The translations under genes and the position numbers were made by a program. 64,000 nt of DNA from Filimonas effusa (GTDB taxonomy: Bacteria; Bacteroidota; Bacteroidia; Chitinophagales; Chitinophagaceae): the NCBI RefSeq assembly GCF_004118675.1, contig NZ_SDHZ01000005.1, positions 186,001-250,000 of the forward strand, written 5' to 3'. Positions 60,334 to 64,000 of the stretch are shown here, one piece after another. The notes beneath the pieces were generated by a model that saw only the letters and a list, made by a program, of their open reading frames with translations, made no database searches and was not told the DNA's origin. Numbering within the stretch: the stretch's first letter is position 1; every line of letters starts with the position of its first letter.

Positions 60334-61884
60334 TTACTTAAGAGGCCTATCCCTGATTAACAGTTCGTCCCTGTTGGCAATAGCCCATCCTGTTAAAAAG
60401 ATAAGCCGCGTCCGTTTTTCCATCAGGTCGAAACGGATCTTGTCTACAGTATCCGTGGTCCGGTGATAATCCGGATGGAGACCACTGAAATAAAAAATGA
60501 TGGGAACATTGTGCTTGGCGAAATTATAATGGTCCGAGCGGTAAAAGATCCTGTTGGGATCGCTGGGATCGTTATACTTCCGGTCCAGCTCCATTTTCAG
60601 ATAAGCCTTGTTGATACTATCGGTAATAGGAGTAAGGTCACTGCTTATTTTATCGTCGCCAATGACATAAAGGTAATTGTTGGGATTGCCGCGATACGAA
60701 GTATCTACCCGCCCAATCATGTCTATATTCAGATCGGCACTCACCTTCGGGAGGCTTACAGTAGGATTATCGGTATAATAACTTGAACCCCAGAGTCCTT
60801 TTTCTTCTCCGGAAACGGTCATAAATACAATACTGCGGCGTGGCCCTTTGCCTTTATCGCTGGCAGCTTTAAACGCTTTTGCCATTTCTATTACAGCAGC
60901 TGTGCCAGAACCATCATCATCGGCGCCGTAAAAGATCTTGCCCGTGCTTGAAATACCCAGGTGGTCGTAATGCGCTGTAATAAAAACGTATTCATCCTTT
61001 TTGTCAGTACCGGGTAAAACACCAATCACATTGGAACTGAAAACATTCAATTGCTTTTTTTCCAGTGTGATATTTATATCTGTTGTAAGGGTGGTAGAAA
61101 GTGAGTTGCCTGCCTCTATCATGCCATCCAGGTCTTTTGAAAGCCCTTCGGCTATCGCTTCAAGTACCTGGTCGTTAATGGTGATGCTATTAATACCAAA
61201 CTTCCCGTTTTGCTTCTTTGGATAAAAATACTGCCCGCTCTTCAAGGCAAGCGCAGGAAAACTGCTCTGTGGCGCCTGCCTGTAATACAATACCATAGCT
61301 GCACCATGCTTCATAGCATTGGTGAGCTTCACAAACTGACCGGCGCTTCTTGAAGCCTTTGTAGTGCCCGTTAGCAGGTAATTACCGTTTTCAAGTTTAG
61401 GCTCTCCTTCCGCTATAAGTACACATTTCCCTTTAACATCAAGATCCCTGTAGTCGTCATAAATAGAGTCTGTAATACCATAACCCGCCAGAACGATCTC
61501 TTTAATGGCCGCAGTAGTATCCGCCAGTTGTTCCAGGCCGATAACGAAATCTTTACCGAAACTGAAAGCTTTACCATTAACGGAAAGCTTGGCCTGGCTG
61601 ATAGTATCGTAATATACCGGGTATTGCTGCTGGAATCCATTAGTCGTCCCCGGCTGTAACCCCAGCGCTTTAAACTGTGCTTCTATATAGGCGGCTGCTT
61701 TACGCTGGCCCTCCGTGGCAGTGGCCCGGCCCTGCATTTCGTCCGATGCAATAATGGTTAACTTCTCCTTTATCGAAGAAGCCTTTATTTCCTTTGAGAA
61801 TTTAGCGGCCGGTTTATCCCGTTGGGCAAAGGTTGTGGTGCCGGCCAGTGTAAGGCACAGAACACCTGCTAGTAGTTTTTTCAT
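60334..61884 (-). CDS. M28-family aminopeptidase with PA domain
   Basis: 516-residue secreted zinc peptidase. Signal peptide MKKLLAGVLCLTLAGTTTFA; a PA-like insert (about 130-250, GYGITDSIYDDYRDLDVKGK); catalytic core with co-catalytic zinc ligands in ITAHYDHLG (His), ADDDGSGTAA (Asp), SGEEKGLWGS (Glu-Glu), NIDMIGRVD (Asp) and YHRTTDT (His). Likely periplasmic removal of N-terminal amino acids from peptides. It begins 9 bp after rpiB. Confidence 0.92.
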   Translation of the reverse strand: MKKLLAGVLCLTLAGTTTFAQRDKPAAKFSKEIKASSIKEKLTIIASDEMQGRATATEGQRKAAAYIEAQFKALGLQPGTTNGFQQQYPVYYDTISQAKLSVNGKAFSFGKDFVIGLEQLADTTAAIKEIVLAGYGITDSIYDDYRDLDVKGKCVLIAEGEPKLENGNYLLTGTTKASRSAGQFVKLTNAMKHGAAMVLYYRQAPQSSFPALALKSGQYFYPKKQNGKFGINSITINDQVLEAIAEGLSKDLDGMIEAGNSLSTTLTTDINITLEKKQLNVFSSNVIGVLPGTDKKDEYVFITAHYDHLGISSTGKIFYGADDDGSGTAAVIEMAKAFKAASDKGKGPRRSIVFMTVSGEEKGLWGSSYYTDNPTVSLPKVSADLNIDMIGRVDTSYRGNPNNYLYVIGDDKISSDLTPITDSINKAYLKMELDRKYNDPSDPNRIFYRSDHYNFAKHNVPIIFYFSGLHPDYHRTTDTVDKIRFDLMEKRTRLIFLTGWAIANRDELLIRDRPLK

Positions 61885-61893
61885 GGTATGCTG

Positions 61894-62349
61894 TTATTGA
61901 CAAGCGATCTTACCCACCCTTGTAGCATGACGGCCACCTTCAAATGCAGTTTGCATGAAAATCTGTACCAGTTCCAATGCCAGTGGTAAAGCAATAAAGC
62001 GTGCAGGTAAACAAATGATATTGGCGTTATTGTGTAAACGAATGAGCTTGGCTACATCGCTGTCCCAGGCAAGCCCGGCACGAACACCCTGGTGTTTGTT
62101 GGCAGTGATAGCTACACCATTTGCCGAACCGCAGTAGAGAATGCCAAAAGCAACCTTGCCGCTTTCTACAGCCGCAGATACCGCATGTGCAAAATCAGGA
62201 TAATCAACAGATGCAGCAGAAGACGGACCCAGATCCTTTACTTCCAGCCCTTGTTCTTTCAGCCACTTTACAGTAGCATCTTTATATTCAAAGCCTGCGT
62301 GATCACTTCCGATTGCAATAGGTTTCTTCAGATCAAATGTTGTATCCAT
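61894..62349 (-). CDS. rpiB: Ribose-5-phosphate isomerase B
   Basis: 151 residues from the ATG at 62349 (MDTTFDLKKPIAIGSDHAG); an upstream Met at 62379 adds an unlikely lead. Interconverts ribose-5- and ribulose-5-phosphate. Signature DHAGFEYK (about 16-23), ILYCGSANGVAIT with the catalytic Cys, and NIICLPAR. Complements the oxidative branch genes gnd, zwf and pgl at 35.6-39.4 kb. Confidence 0.93.
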   Translation of the reverse strand: MDTTFDLKKPIAIGSDHAGFEYKDATVKWLKEQGLEVKDLGPSSAASVDYPDFAHAVSAAVESGKVAFGILYCGSANGVAITANKHQGVRAGLAWDSDVAKLIRLHNNANIICLPARFIALPLALELVQIFMQTAFEGGRHATRVGKIACQ

Positions 62350-62406
62350 TATAGTAGTATATATTTCGTAATAAGACAAATATACACCAGTACATGGCTC
62401 AGAAAC

Positions 62407-63261
62407 CTATTCCCATTCCTGTTCTTTCTTCAGTTCTTCCTTATGTACCCTTGCCGACACTATAACTCCCAGTTCATAAAGGGTCATCAGGGGAATAAAT
62501 ACCAGGGTTTGGCTGATAAAGTCAGGGCTGGGTGTAATAAATGCTGCTATGACCAGGATAATTACAATAGCATAACGCCTTGTACTGCGCAGGAAGCGGG
62601 GAGTGATCAGTCCTATCCGGGTAAGTATGTAAGAAAGTACCGGTAACTCAAAAGCAATACCGCAACCCAGGATAATATTGGTGAGATTTTCCAGGTAATC
62701 GCCCAGCGTAGGCTTGGTTTCCACCATATGCATTCCGCTGATCTGGAAGCTGGCCAGGAAGTTAAAAGTAAAGGGTCCCAATATGAAATAGCCAAAGACA
62801 GCCCCGCTGAAAAAGAAGAAGGTAACCCAGAAAATAGCAAAACGTGTGTTCTTAACTTCCTTTTCCTTCAGGGCAGGCTTTACAAAACGCCAGAACTCCC
62901 AGAAGATATATGGAAAGGCAACAATAAGCCCGCCTACGAAAGCAACAGTGAAACTACCCAGGAACTGACCGCCGAAACGGTTCTCGAGCATTTCAACTTT
63001 AATGGGCTTCAAACAAAGCGCATCACCCAGATGCAGGTAATGGCTGAGATCACAGAAGGCCTTGTAGCTAACGAAATTAGGATTAATAGGGCCTGCAATG
63101 ACATTGTCGAAAACCCATTGAATATTCAGGAATATAATGACAGCCATTACAAGTATCGCAACTACCGATCTTATAATATGCCAGCGCAGCGCTTCAAGAT
63201 GATCTACAAACGACATCTCCGATTTGCTTTCGTCTCCACCCCTCGTAAATAGGTTTGCCAT
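62407..63261 (-). CDS. tatC: Sec-independent protein translocase TatC
   Basis: Core receptor of the twin-arginine pathway, binding signal peptides with the RR motif at the inner membrane. 284 residues with six transmembrane helices. MSFVDHLEALRWHIIRSV at the N-terminus is the conserved cytoplasmic signature, FVKPALKEKE is the conserved loop, and LVIAAFITPSPDFISQ-like sequence lies near the end. No tatA or tatB gene is in the window. It lies 28 bp after the CBS-protein gene and upstream of rpiB. Confidence 0.96.
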   Translation of the reverse strand: MANLFTRGGDESKSEMSFVDHLEALRWHIIRSVVAILVMAVIIFLNIQWVFDNVIAGPINPNFVSYKAFCDLSHYLHLGDALCLKPIKVEMLENRFGGQFLGSFTVAFVGGLIVAFPYIFWEFWRFVKPALKEKEVKNTRFAIFWVTFFFFSGAVFGYFILGPFTFNFLASFQISGMHMVETKPTLGDYLENLTNIILGCGIAFELPVLSYILTRIGLITPRFLRSTRRYAIVIILVIAAFITPSPDFISQTLVFIPLMTLYELGVIVSARVHKEELKKEQEWE

Positions 63262-63289
63262 GACTGTAATCTGAAATTAGGGCGCTAAG

Positions 63290-64000
63290 TTAACGTAATA
63301 CTTTCATCTTAACCGTTTCAATACGGGTATCGCTCACTTCCAGTATATCAAACTCATAATGACCGATAATGATGCGCTCTTTTAGCTTGGGGATGGTTTT
63401 GTACTCATTTATGATATATCCCGATAAGGTCTCAGACTCATTGGCCGGGAAATCGAAATCGTACTTTTCGTTCAGGTAATCCAGTTCCAGCCGGCCCGAG
63501 AAGGTGAATTCGGTCTCGGAATCCTGCTTCTCGGAAAGCTCTTCGGTATCATATTCATCTTTGATCTCTCCAAAAAGCTCCTCCAGGATATCTTCCATTG
63601 TAACAATGCCAGCTGTACCGCCAAATTCGTCTACTACCCAGGCAATGCTCTTGCGCTCTTTCGAAAACTTGTTGATGAGGTCCGTAGCGCTCATACTCTC
63701 CGGTATGGCGGGTATAGGCAACAGTATATCCTGTATCTTCCCCGGCTTCTTAAACAGGTCCAGCTGATGGATATAACCAAGGATATTATCAATATTATCC
63801 TCATATACAACCATCTTACTCAGCTTGGTATCGATGAAACGCTGTCTTGCCTCCTCCACGGTGGATTTCATATCTATCGCTTCTATTTCGGTACGCGGCA
63901 CCAGGCACTGGCGGATGCGGATATTGGGCAGGGACAGGGCATTCTCAAATAGATCTTTGTTCAGGTCGGGATTGTTATCTTCATCCTGTTCCCTGTTCTG
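63290..64000 (-). CDS. CBS-domain CorC/HlyC-family protein, 5' end outside window
   Basis: 236 codons are visible; the N-terminal part lies beyond the right edge. The visible portion has CLVPRTEIEAID, then a CBS pair (about 50-170 of the visible part, including AWVVDEFGGTAGIVTMEDIL) and a C-terminal CorC_HlyC domain (FSGRLELDYLNEKYDF, ETLSGYIIN). The missing part is expected to hold the DUF21/CNNM membrane domain. Such proteins are linked to Mg2+/Co2+ transport; a GldE-type gliding protein is an alternative. It precedes tatC by 28 bp. Confidence 0.9.
   Translation of the reverse strand, partial: QNREQDEDNNPDLNKDLFENALSLPNIRIRQCLVPRTEIEAIDMKSTVEEARQRFIDTKLSKMVVYEDNIDNILGYIHQLDLFKKPGKIQDILLPIPAIPESMSATDLINKFSKERKSIAWVVDEFGGTAGIVTMEDILEELFGEIKDEYDTEELSEKQDSETEFTFSGRLELDYLNEKYDFDFPANESETLSGYIINEYKTIPKLKERIIIGHYEFDILEVSDTRIETVKMKVLR

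Noticed and set aside
1-64000. tRNA, rRNA, prophage, transposon or replication origin
   Set aside because: No cloverleaf, rRNA signature, transposase/integrase gene or DnaA-box cluster was found on reading; a tRNAscan or IS search could confirm.

Overview
This 64 kb window looks like chromosome from a Bacteroidota bacterium, most likely of the Chitinophagaceae or a close relative. The evidence is: FecI-type sigma factor, FecR and TonB receptor genes; lineage-typical families (DUF3078, DUF2911, TIGR02757, PepSY-like, CarboxypepD_reg receptors); almost no Shine-Dalgarno sequences; and many starts preceded by the Bacteroidota -7 element TANNTTTG. No rRNA, tRNA, CRISPR array, transposase or integrase was seen. 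The first gene (DUF885) and the last gene (CBS/CorC) run off the window.

Layout. 1-3.2 kb: DUF885 hydrolase divergent from lysS. 3.5-8.8 kb: envelope cluster of three glycosyltransferases and an LtaS-like phosphotransferase. 8.8-13.9 kb: SDR, gmk, SRPBCC, MATE and quinone oxidoreductase. 13.9-14.6 kb: a structured non-coding region with a likely ~130-nt small RNA. 14.6-17.0 kb: an unknown acidic protein, an orphan histidine kinase and a START-like protein. 17.1-24.2 kb: an ECF sigma/FecR/TonB-receptor locus in which the STN signalling domain sits on a surface-repeat protein instead of the receptor, followed by a second repeat protein. 24.2-29.6 kb: nitroreductase, DUF3078, acyl-CoA-dehydrogenase-like flavoprotein, cell-wall amidase, VOC protein and a PAS-LuxR regulator. 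29.8-35.5 kb: a secreted coiled-coil protein carrying four DFW motifs and two tandem Sel1-repeat paralogues, divergent from the regulator. 35.6-39.4 kb: oxidative pentose-phosphate operon (gnd-zwf-pgl). 39.5-45.8 kb: AhpD-like protein, a candidate structured RNA, JmjC-like cupin, Sua5/YciO-family protein, rnhB, heme A synthase and a membrane-anchored patatin. 46.0-48.0 kb: a PlcP-like phosphoesterase plus glycosyltransferase operon with a Pho-box-like triple repeat upstream. 48-57 kb: flavin reductase/FAH pair, small conserved proteins, a Cys/Met PLP enzyme, hydrolases and a GT87 membrane glycosyltransferase. 57.3-64 kb: bacterial deoxyhypusine-synthase homologue, TPR protein, zinc-ribbon CPBP protease pair, M28 peptidase, rpiB, tatC and a CBS-domain protein.

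Two systems stand out. The first is the PlcP/glycosyltransferase operon, read here as phosphate-responsive membrane-lipid remodelling. The second is the ECF/FecR operon, where an STN domain fused to a 12-repeat surface protein may replace the usual TonB-dependent transducer. Two free-standing candidate RNAs (about 14.12-14.25 kb and 40.01-40.13 kb) and several dyad or direct-repeat operators are also worth testing. All family names come from reading the translated sequences; no database search was possible.
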